DNA of 64,000 nucleotides from Calendula officinalis (taxonomy: Eukaryota > Streptophyta > Magnoliopsida > Asterales > Asteraceae), in NCBI GenBank assembly GCA_963853835.1, contig OY970822.1:18725501-18789500 (forward strand). Reading direction: 5' to 3'. The notes under the pieces are model-generated. The model searched no databases, was not told where the DNA came from, and saw only the letters and a program-made list of their open reading frames with translations. The position numbers and the translations under genes were made by a program. Position 1 is the first letter of the stretch. Every line of letters begins with the position of its first letter. Positions 1 to 11,201 of the stretch are shown here, one piece after another.

Positions 1-721
1 TGAGGGGCAGTTGGGTGGATTCCCATCGACTCATCCAAGGTAGTAGTCTTGCTAACTGGACGTATTCCGGCGAGTAAGGCAGGTATCGGTAGATTGGGCG
101 AATCCCTCTTGCTGGTATCTTGAGGCTTATTAATGGCGATGGATTTCGGTTAATAAGTTGATGTGAAGCTTACTAATGGCGATGGATTTCGGTTAGTAAG
201 TTAATGTGATTCTAGTACATATATGTTTATGTATTAGGTATGTTTGTTCTTCTAACTAGTTCGGGGGCAACCCGATAGTTAGATATGGTTGCTAGTAGAG
301 CATAGATTGATAGAGTCACGATAGGGTGACTAGACGGTAGTGAGATTGTTTATATATATATATATATATATATATATGTTTATATATTTATGAAATGATT
401 ATTATTATTGGGGTCTAAAACCCATGTATCTTACGAGACTATTTTGTCTCACGTACTACGTTTGTTTTGTGGCTATGTACTCAGGTACAAGTTGAAGTGA
501 TAGGAGGTTGCACTAGAAGTGGCCTAGAGATGTTTAGCTCGGGAGCTCATAGGTAGATCCCGTTTGCCTATGGTTTTCATATACTTGGTGACACCGTATT
601 TTTGTAAACTCTGATAAGGTTTTAAAGTTTTTGTTAAACTGTATTTTGGACAATATGTCAAATACTGGGAAACTGTATTTTTAAATGATTTAAACGATAT
701 TTTAATAATACGGGTGTTACA
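1..721 (+). mobile_element. LTR remnant (3' part), Ty3/gypsy-like
   Basis: The stretch ends in GGTGTTACA at 721, and its body (for example 'ctcacgtact' and 'ggctatgtactcaggt' near 450-485) is similar, in reverse complement, to the LTR at 18145-20341. It is therefore the 3' part of a related LTR, cut by the window edge. Inside are a 34-35 bp tandem motif around 126-203 (gcttattaatggcgatggat) and a (TA)n run at 352-378. No coding capacity is visible. The family link is direct sequence similarity seen by eye; the superfamily is inferred from the gag of the full element. Confidence 0.7.
352..378. repeat. (TA)n microsatellite
   Basis: About 13 TA units inside the first LTR remnant. Confidence 0.8.
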
Positions 722-1609
722 GAAACCGGCGGAAAGAATACGGTTGGAGCATTTTGTTGTTAAGGTGAGTACGTGTGGACTTTACTGAGTACATAGCCAT
801 GAAAATACTTCTTATTACATATGTAGAGTCTATTTGATAATTGTGTAGAATTTAGTATAGAGTTAGTTATATATTGTTGAATATAGTTAACTAACTTGTT
901 TGATGATTGATGTGATAGCCAAGGGCTTTGATGTTGAGTTATAGTAAGGATGAGACGATGTGATGATGCGGGGGATCCCCGGTCATGAGGATATGGAATG
1001 GGGAGCATTTGGGCGGATCCCCATCGGCCCTTTCCATGATAGTAGTCTTGCTAACTGGAAGTAGTCCGGCGAGTAAGGCATGTATAGGTAGATTGGGCGA
1101 TTCCCTCTTGCCTTTACCTTGAAGCTTATTAATGTGGGGGATCCCCGGTTAATAAGTTAATGTGGTTCTAGTTAGTTCGGGGGCAACCCGATAACTAGAT
1201 ATGATTGCTAGGAAAGCAAGGATTTAGAGTCACAATAGGGTAACTAGATAGATGAACGAACTACTTGAGTGTTTATGTATATGTCTTATGATTTTTATTA
1301 TTATCGGGTCTGAATCCATGTAGCTCACGAGACGTTTTTGTCTCATGTACTCCTTGTTGTTTTTGCTATGTACTCAGGTTCAGGATCGAAGGTTTAGGTA
1401 CGCATGAATAGAGATGCGGGGCCTAGAGTAGAAGAACATTAGATTGGATTTATGCTTAGCTTTGGTTTTGATCTATTTTGTAACACCAAACTTTATACTC
1501 TGATTTCATACCAAATGTTTTTGTAAATCCATATTTTGGAATAGTTCTTCTATTTATGAAAATGTTATATTTTGGGAAAATGTTTTGTATTAAAATTTGA
1601 GGTGTTACA
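722..1609 (+). mobile_element. Second LTR remnant, head-to-tail with the first
   Basis: It begins inside an LTR ('aaggtgagtacg' near 761 corresponds to the inner LTR of the 18145 element) and ends at GAGGTGTTACA, 1609. It carries the same landmarks as the preceding remnant: the 'actagttcgggggcaaccc' type block, 'cacgagacgtttttgtctcatgtactc' and 'gctatgtactcaggtt'. Two LTR 3' ends in direct order with no internal region between them suggest LTR-LTR recombination or a nested insertion followed by decay. Confidence 0.65.
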
Positions 1610-2041
1610 GTTTAAATATGGGTCGTTCAAATAGAGAAATGATGGTGTGAGTTTTGGTGACGATAAAGCTTATATTTATTAGTGTCTGGGATAAATCAAA
1701 GTAATCAAGTAGTTGAAGTAGTTAACACACACACCTAAGTCTCAAATGGTCACGGGTTCGATTCCCCTAAGTTGCGTTTTTATTATTTTTTGTCTTCTAA
1801 AGCATTTAAGCCTACTAATATTAGAAGGTCTTTTAGACCAAAAGACCTTCTAATAGTAGGTGTAAATGCTTTAATAGTATTATTAGTATCTGAAATAAAT
1901 CAAAGTAATCAAGTAGTTGAAGTGGTTAACACAGACACCTAAGTCTCAAATGGTCACTAGATCGATTCCCCTAAGCGTTTTAATTATTTTTTGTCTCATA
2001 AAGCATTTAGGCCTACTAATATTAGAAGGTCTTAAAAATAG
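1610..2041. repeat. Tandem pair of tRNA-like / Helitron-derived repeats with a hairpin
   Basis: Two copies of a ~208-bp unit (about 1670-1877 and 1878-2040) share 'caagtagttgaagt', 'cctaagtctcaaatggtcac' and a B-box-like GGTTCGATTCC (1750s; decayed to 'gatcgattcc' in copy two). Each ends with 'taaagcatttaRgcctacta', which also occurs at the 5' end of the Helitron at 34115. Between the copies an inverted repeat of about 35 bp per arm (1800-1873) forms a strong hairpin around 'agacc'. Both an old tRNA-derived SINE and a Helitron fragment are possible. Confidence 0.45.
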
Positions 2042-2043
2042 TA

Positions 2044-2307
2044 CTCCCTCCGTCCCTTAATAAAGTTCTCATTTGTGTTGGGCACAATATTTTAGGAGAT
2101 AGTTAGTGGTGGGGTATTTGATATTACTTTTGATTAAAATATAAGGTTTGATTGGAGAGAGAAAATGTTTTAAGAGATAGTTAGTGGTGAAAGTATTGGT
2201 AATAATATTATTATATTAAGTGGGCCCCTTATATTTGAGAAATGAGAACTTTATTTAGGGATAAAATTTGAAGGCGAAATGAGAACTTTATTTAGGGACG
2301 GAGAGAG
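2044..2307. mobile_element. Stowaway-type MITE (Tc1/mariner), 264 bp
   Basis: The element starts CTCCCTCCGTCCC and ends GGGACGGAGAGAG, flanked on both sides by TA (2042-2043 and 2308-2309). The TA target duplication and the ctccctccgtcc terminal repeat are diagnostic of Stowaway MITEs. The 3' arm contains a second, internal copy of 'gagaactttatttaggga', so one terminus is partly duplicated. Non-coding. Confidence 0.85.
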
Positions 2308-2309
2308 TA

Positions 2310-3150
2310 GTATAGATAAGCGGTTTAAATTCATCCAAATACTTAAAAGTATTTATTAATTTTACTAAAATACAACAATCTAATTCATTATTTAAACATA
2401 TAAATATTATTTATTTTTTGAGTAAACAACAAAAATGGTCCCTTTTAATTTTTTTCCCGTTTTGATATCTTCTTTGAAACATTTTGCTATTTTGGTAGTT
2501 GTGTTTCGATTTTGTTACATCCTTGGTTTCTTCTCCATTAGAAGGATGTTAGATATTTTAAAATGACTATTATACCATTTTATAACTTTGTACTTTTAAA
2601 TAATTATTTGGTTAAAACTCGCGTTATGCGGTGGGCTGCGAATTATATATTCCAGGCTATTAAATATCGGTTGGTTGCATATTTTTATAACGAATCCAGT
2701 ACATAAGCATCAAACTGTGTATAAAATAGAGGTAAAAAACAAGAATTAGCATTGACGTTGAAATGTTGTTCGATTACATGTTTTGATATAGGGGTTAACA
2801 AACTATATAAATTCGAAAATAATATATGTAACCATAGCTAAGATCCCATAAGTCTATATTTTAATCAAGGGAGCTCATTGCAACTTGAAGATCCTGAAGA
2901 AGGAAGTACAATACAAATAATAATTTTAAGCTTTTTCAATAATCTAAAAAAAAAAATTGGTATACAAAATATTTAATAAATTGCTTATCGTAGATCGAGT
3001 AAAAACAGAACATAGTATTATCATGGCATGATAGAGCATTAATTTTCATTTTGATGTGAATGTATAATTTCTTTCATGGCATATGTTACAGTTGCAAATC
3101 ATAGATTTTGAAAAGTTTTATAATGTTTTAAAATAAAATACATTAATTTT
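2310..3150. other. AT-rich intergenic stretch without recognised features
   Basis: No ORF of note, no splice-consistent coding stretch and no clear transposon termini. Text such as 'aaatggtcccttttaattttttt' near 2430 resembles transposon-derived sequence but cannot be bounded. Confidence 0.4.
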
Positions 3151-3157
3151 AATTCAA

Positions 3158-3253
3158 CAAACAGAGTCACAACCTCCAGTATGTAGAACATCATTAGTGG
3201 GATGAAGTGCTAAGCAATATACACCACTCAGATGGCCATGATAAAACTGTATA
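3158..3253 (-). pseudogene. Orphan WD40 exon resembling PRL1 (pleiotropic regulatory locus 1)
   Basis: Read on the minus strand, the stretch translates as VIQFYHGHLSGVYCLALHP followed by TNDVLHTGGCDSVC and a stop. That matches the first WD40 blade of the spliceosome-associated PRL1 family (family pattern HGHLSGVYCLALHPT..DVL.TGGRDSVCRVWD, from memory). A TTTTAAAG acceptor-like sequence precedes it. The R-to-C change in GGRDS and the stop where RVWD should follow indicate decay. No other PRL1 exon is visible nearby, so it is a captured or degenerated single-exon fragment. Confidence 0.55.
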
Positions 3254-3254
3254 A

Positions 3255-4740
3255 CCTTTAAAAACAACAGGACCAAAAATTAAGAAACAAATATAAAGGG
3301 AAAAAAGGATAAAGATTAGACCGCAAAATCAACCCGTGCAAAATTGGTGCTTCAGAAAGTGGTGGTTCATCAACTACCCGTTGTGGCCCATTGTTCTTAG
3401 CACATGAATAATATTAGCAACCAACTCAATACCATTAAATATACGAAGTGGGCCTGATACAACATCAACAGTTAACTGTCTCATGTATGTATGGTTTGAA
3501 GTGTGTTTCGAAAAAAGGAAACCTTTTTAAACTCATTATCTGGTGGTAGTAGTAGTAGTAGTAATAGTAGTAGTAGTAGTATATATTCCCATGAAATGCA
3601 TCCCAACCGTCTTTTAAATATGATCGAACGGGAAGTGAAGCAGCACCCAAAACCACAGATCGGTTCAAAACCGAGAAGTAAAGCAGCACCCACAAACCAA
3701 AATGCTGCTAAGTACACGTGATAACAGAGAAGTAAAACATCATGTTGGAGGTGATAACAAACTATATACCAACAATGTTTTCAATGACTAAATTACAGAA
3801 GTTTCCAATGAGACTAACAATAATACCAATTAGAAAAAAGGGCCCATTTCAAAGATACGTACTGAAATATCTGGAATTTACTTATGCTTTGCCAATCGTG
3901 CTTGAAGACATCATTCTCTATAATCCTAAAAAAGAAACTGGAAAAGAATAAGTAATTGCAAAAACAACCAGAAACTTGTATACATTATATATAATTACAA
4001 TTACAATTTATAAACAAATCAATCCAAACTACAGAATTCTACATAAATCCCATCTCAATTGAAAAATAATGTGGGTATAAACAAGATTAAAAAGAAGTAA
4101 ACGTTTACCTGATCCTCATAAAATCGAGTACACAGAACTGATCGGATTACTATATGGGTAATCAAATATATAGACCATCGAATTGCATCAACATCGATTG
4201 GAATCAGAAACGTCTTCTAATAATTGGTTCAATAGCGACAATCTCGCCATCAGTTTAACATGAGGAGACGAAATCCCGTCCCTAATTGGACGATTTAATG
4301 ACGAAAGTTTCCAATTACGCCATGGTTTAATAGAAAAAACCGTCGGAGAAAGAAGACGTTTTCTGTTTTGAAACGGCCGATTACTCATTGAATTGCCTTA
4401 TGAGTTAATTAGGGGTGTTTAATAATAATTAGGGAATGATATTATGGGTCATTAAATTCGTGGCAAACAAATTAAAAAGATTCCAAAATTAATAATTAAA
4501 TTAAATGATTCTATAATTAATAATTAAATTAAATAGATTCCATAATTAAAAACTAATAACTAATAATTAAATTAAATGAATTCCATAATTACACTCTTTA
4601 ATAAACTGGTATTATGGACAGTCAGAAGGAGTAAGATAGAAATGTGCGATTTGTTCGGGCCGAAATTAATTTGGCCTTGTGAAATTTCAAACCATTTAAT
4701 GTCCGGCAGTCATGGAGTGGAAAGCTGCTTTAATAGGGCG
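3255..4740. other. Intergenic stretch with a (GTA)n microsatellite
   Basis: A GTA/GTAATAGTA microsatellite lies at about 3544-3580. Short ORFs across it are low-complexity. A minus-strand ATG reading frame of 66 codons (4388 to 4188) has no recognisable homologue. From 4440 to 4590 'taattaaattaaat' is repeated several times. No supported gene. Confidence 0.4.
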
Positions 4741-4761
4741 TGTTCGAAATATTGAACAAAG

Positions 4762-4945
4762 CTGTGAGTTTGACCTAGTGGTAAGAGCTTTACCTATGGA
4801 GTTTGCGCACTCGGGTTCGAGACTCGTCCAAAGCATCTTTTTAATTATTTTTCAGGAAAAATGAGCATTGCTAAATATGGCAGGTTTGAATTCAAACCTT
4901 CCTTATTTAAGAAAATATCTAAATTGCTTTATAGAGTAGTATAGA
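4762..4945 (-). mobile_element. tRNA-derived SINE-like sequence merged with a Helitron-type end
   Basis: An A-box-like 'gacctagtggtaagagc' (4772-4788) and a B-box GGTTCGAGACTC (4814-4825) stand 30-40 bp apart, as in tRNA-derived SINEs. The right side, 'ctttatagagtagtataga' ending at 4945, is the reverse complement of a typical plant Helitron 5' terminus (TCTATACTACTCTATAAAG). I cannot see a matching Helitron 3' hairpin/CTAG, so boundaries and class are tentative. Confidence 0.45.
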
Positions 4946-5079
4946 TATGAATTTATTAGGAAACTTCTAGGCACATATTAAAAAAACCCTTATTTAAAAA
5001 TAAATTAATATTTATTGCATAAAAAACACATTTCAAAACCCACAAGTCGAAGAACAAAGTTTAGCCTAAACAATTTAAG

Positions 5080-5733
5080 AACTTTCTAAACAATGGTCAG
5101 CCGGAAAGGGTTAAACAATTGTTGAGCCAAAAGAAAGATAAGAAAAAACACCAAAAAAACCATTTCCCTGAAAATTTAAAAGCGCGGCATAGTGGCAAAC
5201 CCTAACTCAGCTCGATTCTGCACCGATTAACTTCTCCAAAAACATAAACGATGTCAGATTTCTAGGTGTTTTTGTTTCTTACATATATGTTAAATCATCT
5301 TATATTTACTTCTCATACACTATAACACATCCTTAATTGCTGATTTTAGGTATATTTTAGCATGAATTAGTTCACATTTCCTTCTAATTTTGCGTGATTT
5401 TGTCAATACTGTTAAAAAAAATTGTTTGCAATGAACTTTTTTAGATGTATAAATAGTCACGTAGCGTGAGACAGTAATATGCTATGTGCTCTCTAATGCT
5501 TTGTGTGTTCATTTTGTATTGTGAAGAGTTTCTTCGTTCTGAATTTGTTCTTTTCTGTACATTTGGAGATTTTAGGGCTGTACAACTTTAAGTTGCGTTT
5601 CATCTTCGTGCTCCCAAAGTAATATGCAATATATATCTATGCTTCCTGTTTGATTGATTGACAACTATATTGTCCAACTATTTTGATATATGTTTACAGT
5701 AACTAATCTTGCAGCCAACAAGAATATACTCAA
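5080..5733 (+). promoter_or_regulatory. Upstream region and probable 5'UTR intron of F-box gene 1
   Basis: This block is repeated before F-box gene 2 (about 10440-11201), so the tandem duplication included the 5' region. A likely leader intron ends at 'aatcttgcag' (5714), leaving 'ccaacaagaatatactcaa' directly before the ATG. Its donor is probably the GTGTTT/GTTTCT stretch near 5266-5275, by comparison with copy 2; the exact donor is unclear. Compared with copy 2 it lacks about 100 bp around 5215-5225. Confidence 0.55.
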
Positions 5734-7579
5734 ATGGATATGATCAGCGAGCTTCCTCCAGGCATAATAGAAACCATTTTATGTCTTTTACCAATTCAAG
5801 ATGCAGCTAGAACAAGTATCCTCTCTAAAGAATGGAGGTACCATTGGATCAAAATCCCTAAACTTGCATTTATTCAAGATACATTTCAAGTATCAACTCA
5901 ATTCGACATATTGAGTGTGGAGCTAACGGTTGACCCACCAAGTCAAAGTATCAAAACAGTAACCAAGCGGTCCAAAATTTTCAATGCTATACACCAAGTT
6001 CTGTTAATGCACGAGGGTCCAATAGACGAGTTCGCCCTTTCTATATATGAATATAACTCATGTATTGAGATTGACCCTATATTATTTCATTTATCAAGGA
6101 AAAATACTCTCAAGAAATTAACGCTTGACATGATGTCTATGTATAAGTTACCCTTATCTTTCTTCTCATTGAGCAATTTAACGGAGCTAAATCTCTCTAA
6201 TTGTGCTCTTCAACATGAACCAACATTCAATGGATTTGGTAGCCTTACAACCTTATTTGTTCAAGATATAGAGACCTCAGAGAAAACACTTATGCATTTT
6301 TTGTCCAATTGTCCATTACTTAAGACTGTGAATCTAGTAAGTTTATAATAAACTATAATATCAATCTCATGAGCTTTATATTCATCGCTTATTTGAATAT
6401 TGTAACTTGCTGCAGAGTAGTAATGGTTCAACTATCAGTTATAGTGGCGATTCCACTGTATATGACCTATTCAAGTGCTTACCGGTGGTTGAAAATCTCA
6501 CCATTTGTCTTCACATCGTCGAGGTAATATTTATTATTTATTATCCACAACCCACATGACATGGTATATAATTTATTCAACATGTGAAAGAAAGTTTTAA
6601 TCATTACTTACTAACCTTCTTTTTTAATATTATTAAAGTGTTTTGTTCAAGACAATGTTCCTGTTCGATACAGAGTTCCTAAAGTGCTTATAACCCCGTT
6701 AGTGCACCTTAGATACTTGTTTTTGGACAATGTAGCGTTTATTTTTATAGATGCTCTACCTTTTGTTTTTCTTCTGATTAAAAGCTCCCCAAACTTGGAG
6801 AAACTTAAGCTAAAGGTAAGCGTGAAAATCTTCAAATAATAAACAAGATTTAGTATGCTTCAGAGCTTTTTTTTCAGCGTAAAAAATCACTCAAGTTACG
6901 ATATAGTTTTGTTTGTTGTTGCTTAAATGAAACATGGTTACTAATTTGTGACTTCGCTTTTAAAGTTATTTTTCTTCGGTAGGTTGGAAAAAAATATCAC
7001 TATATAGTAAAAAAGTTTGAACAAGTTATGATTAAATTCGCAACAATGGAGAACAATACTGTAACTTGAGTGACAAAAACCCATCTAGCTCGTATCCTAT
7101 TTTATTTCAAAGGGGTGATTTTTACACCATAATTTTATTGCATTCACCATAACCATTACTAAATATGGTTGTACAGTTAGCTGTAAAACTTGCACTGTGT
7201 GGTGTATGAGCTAAAAATTGTGGTGTAAAAATAAAGTTTCTTTATATCATTCTTATGCTAAATACACAAATACCGATGCTTGTAGCTTTTTGACGATTCA
7301 TGCATTGATGAAACTGAGATAGGGTCCTTTACACTTGAGGAATATTCAGATATTTGGTTGGAGCATTTAAAGGAGTTAGAGATTTTGGATTTTCGCCAAC
7401 AGGTGACGGAATTGGATTTTGTGAAACTTATTTTGGCCAAATCACCCGTTTTAAAGAAGGTGAAGATATATCTCTGCATCGAGTTTGCAAAGGATGAATT
7501 AGGAATTTCAAGAATTCTGTTACATTCCCCACGGGCATCTCCTGGGGTACAAATCATTATTAGTCACATGAAGAATTAA
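5734..7579 (+). CDS. F-box/FBD/LRR protein, tandem copy 1 (393 aa, four exons)
   Basis: The predicted product is a substrate-recognition subunit of an SCF-type E3 ubiquitin ligase; its target is unknown. Exons, read by eye and phase-consistent: 5734-6336, 6416-6523, 6639-6815, 7286-7579 (603, 108, 177 and 294 bp, all phase 0). The N-terminal F-box (residues ~3-45) shows ISELPPGIIETILCLLPIQ then AARTSILSKEW. LRR-like repeats follow at ~120-240 (LTELNLSNCAL, FNGFGSLTTL). An FBD-like end (~320-390) has LKELEILDF, LAKSPVLKKVKI and RILLHSPRASP. The chain has no internal stop. It is clearly homologous to the gene at 11202, with which it shares exon sizes; intron 3 (470 bp) is longer here and holds a possible small palindromic insertion (~7113-7240). 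Confidence 0.85.
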
Positions 7580-7924
7580 GTATTCATCTTTGATGAGGGT
7601 AACTTTGAGACATGCTGTCTTTTGCAACTTTAATTTGTTAAAAATTGATGGTTTTACTAGTGATATCATGTAAATGTTTATCAGCTCAAGTTACATATCA
7701 TCACATTTATCATTTTATGTTATATGTTTATGAAATATAAATTAAATGGACAAATGCTACCCTAAACATAATTTTGTTCTAACATGGAAATATCAAATTT
7801 AAGAGTAGGATAAAACTTCCTTTAGATTTATTTGCAAGATTAAATTCCTTTCCTCCCTTGAGCAAATCTATCGCGTACCCTTAAAAAATAAGTCCAGAGT
7901 TTAAGTTAATATTTGCAAGGATAT
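7580..7924. other. 3' flank of F-box gene 1
   Basis: AT-rich, probably containing the 3'UTR and polyadenylation region just after the stop; nothing else recognised before the MITE. Confidence 0.4.
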
Positions 7925-7933
7925 TAAATAAAA

Positions 7934-8137
7934 GGGTTTTTTCTAACATGTGCCCCTAAGCACATGTTAGAATGCATTAACTAACATAAATTTTCTGTTA
8001 TAACTCAAAAATACATTTAATACACCTTTTGAAATATAAACCATGAAGTTCATTAATGTATAATAAGACTTTATTAGGAAACTTCAATTGATTTAATGCG
8101 CATTAACATATGTCTAGGGACACATGTTAGAAAACCC
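7934..8137. mobile_element. MULE-type MITE, 204 bp, 9-bp target duplication
   Basis: Ends are GGGTTTTTTCTAACATGTG and CACATGTTAGAAAACCC, inverted to one another. Both flanks carry the 9-bp direct repeat TAAATAAAA (7925-7933 and 8138-8146). A 9-bp duplication points to the Mutator superfamily. Partial relatives of the terminus appear near 4965-4990 and 9650-9672. Non-coding. Confidence 0.8.
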
Positions 8138-8579
8138 TAAATAAAAAGGTTACATCAATAGTTTGGAAAGTTTTCATTATTCACTCTAAGTTAAAACCTT
8201 TGGATGAGCCACAGGCTTCGACATTCTATCTTTAAACTGTTGCTTAAATTCTGTGTTCAGTTCGTAGAAACTCATGAGACACCCTAGATTACCCATGGAA
8301 TTGACATCTTTGGCTCAAATTTTGTTTTATTTTGTAGATGTCTTCACTCATAGTATGATGATACTCAACTTATCTAAATACTCTAAGTTGATGCACGGTG
8401 TAGACATATCGAGTTTGAACATTATGACGGTTCCACCATTATTAACTATCCGAGTGTTTACTGTTTACCAATGGTTGATAAACTTTATATTTGGTTTAGC
8501 ATAGCTGAGGTAACTTTATATATCTATCCAAATTACATATAATTCATTCAAATTGCATAAGTTATTACTTAGTAAGAAC

Positions 8580-8955
8580 AGTCCCAATGGTGTGCCTTCA
8601 ACCTCGTCGGCGATGAGTTGGAACTCATCGGTAGAAGGATACCGTTACCGTTGGCTCTAATCTCGTCTGTTGGAAGTCGTCGCCCAACTCGTCTAGAGTA
8701 TGATGAGTTTTATATCTCGTCGGTAGAAGCAAGTAGGCCCACAAGGGGCTTTATTGGAGGGCAAGGGGGTGGTTTGGGTTTTCTATTGTTTTATAATTAT
8801 TTAATATTATTAGAAATGGTAATGTGACAAAACTGGTGATTAGGGATGAGTTGTTATTATCATGAACTCGTCGGTTTCTTGACACTAAGGAAGACAAGAG
8901 AGTGATGTGTTGTTGATGTGTCAAAACTGATGACTCATCGTTGTTGGGAGATACC
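8580..8955. mobile_element. CG-rich MITE-like insertion in the pseudogene intron
   Basis: Between pseudo-exons 2 and 3 lies a compositionally distinct block with repeated 'ctcgtcgg' and 'gatgagtt' words and roughly mirror-image ends ('agtcccaatggtg...cctcgtcggcgatgag' and 'gatgactcatcgttgttgggag'). No clean target duplication was found, so assignment to a DNA transposon is tentative. Confidence 0.35.
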
Positions 8956-9147
8956 TAATGTTTGTTTTGGCTATAGTTAAAGTATTTTGCTCAAGATAAA
9001 GTTATGAGAGACGTCAAAAGCATTAGTCCATCCATGGGGCACATTATAGTAATGTAAAATGACTTTTATGGCATTGCATTTAATTTATCAAAAATCTTCA
9101 TTTTCAATTATAGTATAGGGTAGAATTGTATAACAAAAAAGTATTAA

Positions 9148-9573
9148 CAAGGTTCTAAAAGGCGCGCCATGGCGGCGCCAAGGCGTGAGGCGCGGCGTCG
9201 ACGTTACGAAACAGACCATGGCGGCTAGGCGTGGCGTGGCGTGAGATAAGGCGTGATAAGGCGCGATAAGGCGCGCCTTATGGCGAGTTTTCTTGAAGGC
9301 GGCTGTGAAAAATGAATTTTTTTTAAAAAAAATGATAAAATATATAATTATAAATTTTGATGTAATATTTTTTTATGAGTTTTATATATGAATTGTTATA
9401 TAAATCAATAGATCTATATAATTTTTTTAATTTAATATACGTATATATATAAATTATATAAAAAATTTGCCGCCTTAAATCACGCCTTGAAAAACGCCAT
9501 GGCCCGCTATGGCTCGCCTTGGCTGAGGCTTGATGGTGCCGCCACGCCACACCTTACGCTTTCTAGAACCTTG
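9148..9573. mobile_element. hAT-type MITE with GC-rich arms, 426 bp
   Basis: Terminal inverted repeats are CAAGGTTCTAAAAGGCG and its near-complement at the right end (ctttctagaaccttg). A perfect 8-bp duplication AGTATTAA flanks the element (9140-9147, 9574-9581), diagnostic of hAT. The arms are strikingly GC-rich (ggcgcgcc, 'gataaggcg' repeated three times) around an AT-rich core. It sits in the decayed F-box copy. Confidence 0.85.
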
Positions 9574-9773
9574 AGTATTAATAACTCATAAATATTATTT
9601 TACTATAATAAAGAATATTTTGATTTATTAACCATTCGTTATCATATGCCTATAGGACACGTGTTAGCAAAACCCATATAATATATCTCGTTTATTAAAA
9701 TATGTGGGTTACCTTTTCTTCTTCTTTTGATTAAAAACTCTTTGAAGTCGGAGAAACTTAAACTGGTAAATTA

Positions 9774-10435
9774 AATAATTATATTATATCCTATTTGTTT
9801 TGATTCTTTATATCAAAGGGTTGGGTTGATTGTACAATCCAATTATGAATTTTTTATGAGTTGATTATCAAAATAGATTAAAAAAAGATTTTGATAATGA
9901 TAGATCTAAGAGCTGTCAATAAAAATATTAAAATTTGTACATTAATCATAAATCTATCCCTACATTTTAAGCATAACTTATTCACTTATGAAAATACAAG
10001 TATTTAATGCACACAGTCTTAGGATTGTTATTATAAAAAGTTAGTAAATTATCTTTTCAAAATAAATAAAACTTATGTAATTTGACTTTTCCAAAATAGA
10101 CTATAACTGGGTGATTCCAAGTAATAGCTAGTCATTTTTTTAGAGGTGATTCCTACCGAGCAACGTTTATCTATGTACAACAATATCATCCTAAATGACA
10201 AATTATGTATTTTCTTTCCTTTTACCAAATTTTGCATTTCACCTCTCTTTTTAAGGACATGACCATTATTTAAAATGGAATTGCTCTATATGTATAAAAT
10301 TAATGTGTGCGAATCACTTCTTTTCTTTTTATCCAAATATTTTTTTTTGTCGGAACAACAATTTTTTGTCAAACCCAAATGTTAATAAAAACTCATTTCA
10401 AAATCCACCAATTAAACAAACCAGTCTTTCACTCT
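9774..10435. other. AT-rich spacer between the F-box pseudogene and F-box gene 2
   Basis: No coding, RNA or transposon ends recognised. Confidence 0.4.
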
Positions 10436-11201
10436 TTTGAATTGTTGAGCCAAAAAGAAAGAGAAGAAAAACACCCAAAAAAACCATTTCCCTAAAAAAT
10501 TAAAAGCGCGGCAAAGTGGCAACCCTAACTCAGCTCCACCACTCCGTTTTCTGTCGATTTTGGGCGATTGAACTTCCGTCTACGGTTGCTGCCGTCCACC
10601 ACTGCTGCTTCTTCTTCTCTGACGCTTGTGGTTGGTTGATTAATTGCCGTCTCTGCGCGGATTTACTTCTCCAAAAATATAAACCATGTCAGATTTCTAA
10701 CAGTTTTTTTGGTGTTTCTTACATATATGTTAAATCATCTTATATTTACTTCTCATACACTATTACACATCCTTCATTGCTGATTTTAGGTATATTTTTG
10801 CGTGAATTAGTTCACATTTCCTTTTAATTTTGCGTGATTTTGTCGATATTGTTAAACAAAATTATTTGCAATTAACTTTTTTAGATGTATAAATAGTCAC
10901 GTAGCGTTAGACAATAATATGTTATGTGCTCTTTAATGCTTTGTGTGTTCATTTTGTTTTGTGAAGAGTTTCCTCTTTCTGAATTTGTTTCTTTCTCTAC
11001 ATTTGGAGATTTTAGGGTTGCACAACTTTAATTTGCGTTTCATCTTCGTTCTCCCAAACTAACATGCAATATATATCTACGATTCCTCTTTAATTGATTG
11101 ACAGTCCAATTCCAAAATTGATAAATATGTATTAGACTGAGTTTATTTTAAACATGTATGTTTACAACAACTAAATTTGCAGCCAACAAGAATATACTCA
11201 A
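10436..11201 (+). promoter_or_regulatory. Upstream region and probable 5'UTR intron of F-box gene 2
   Basis: It parallels 5080-5733 almost throughout ('aaaagcgcggcaaagtggca', 'cttacatatatgttaaatc', 'ccaacaagaatatactcaa'), with an extra ~110-bp C/T-rich piece (about 10538-10660) missing from copy 1. The leader intron ends at 'aaatttgcag' before 11183. Confidence 0.55.

Larger units (their letters stand above)
8425..9770 (+). pseudogene. Broken third F-box/FBD copy (exons 2-3 only), split by a hAT MITE
   Basis: 8425-8512 matches exon 2 of the flanking F-box genes (compare 'tttaccaatggttgataaac' with 'ttaccggtggttgaaaatc') and keeps the GAG/GTAAC donor. 8960-9060 matches the intron-exon 3 start ('tttggctatagttaaagtattttgctcaag'). 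9705-9770 matches the exon 3 end ('ccttttcttcttcttttgattaaaaactc', 'gagaaacttaaactgg'). No F-box exon and no FBD exon are recognisable, and the reading frame is destroyed. Exon 3 is interrupted by about 640 bp that include the hAT element at 9148-9573. Confidence 0.75.

Noticed and set aside
1740..1775. Possible tRNA gene from a perfect B box
   Set aside because: No acceptor stem or anticodon arm can be drawn; it is part of a repeated SINE/Helitron-like unit.
3465..3721. Overlapping ORFs on both strands across a GTA microsatellite
   Set aside because: They consist largely of poly-Tyr, poly-Leu or poly-Ser from the repeat and have no homology.
4188..4388. 66-codon minus-strand ORF with an ATG
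   Set aside because: No recognisable family, no splice context; cannot be told from chance.
10516..10827. 103-codon ORF before F-box gene 2
   Set aside because: Starts with GTG, lies in the 5' leader and its intron, and is not kept in the duplicate before gene 1.
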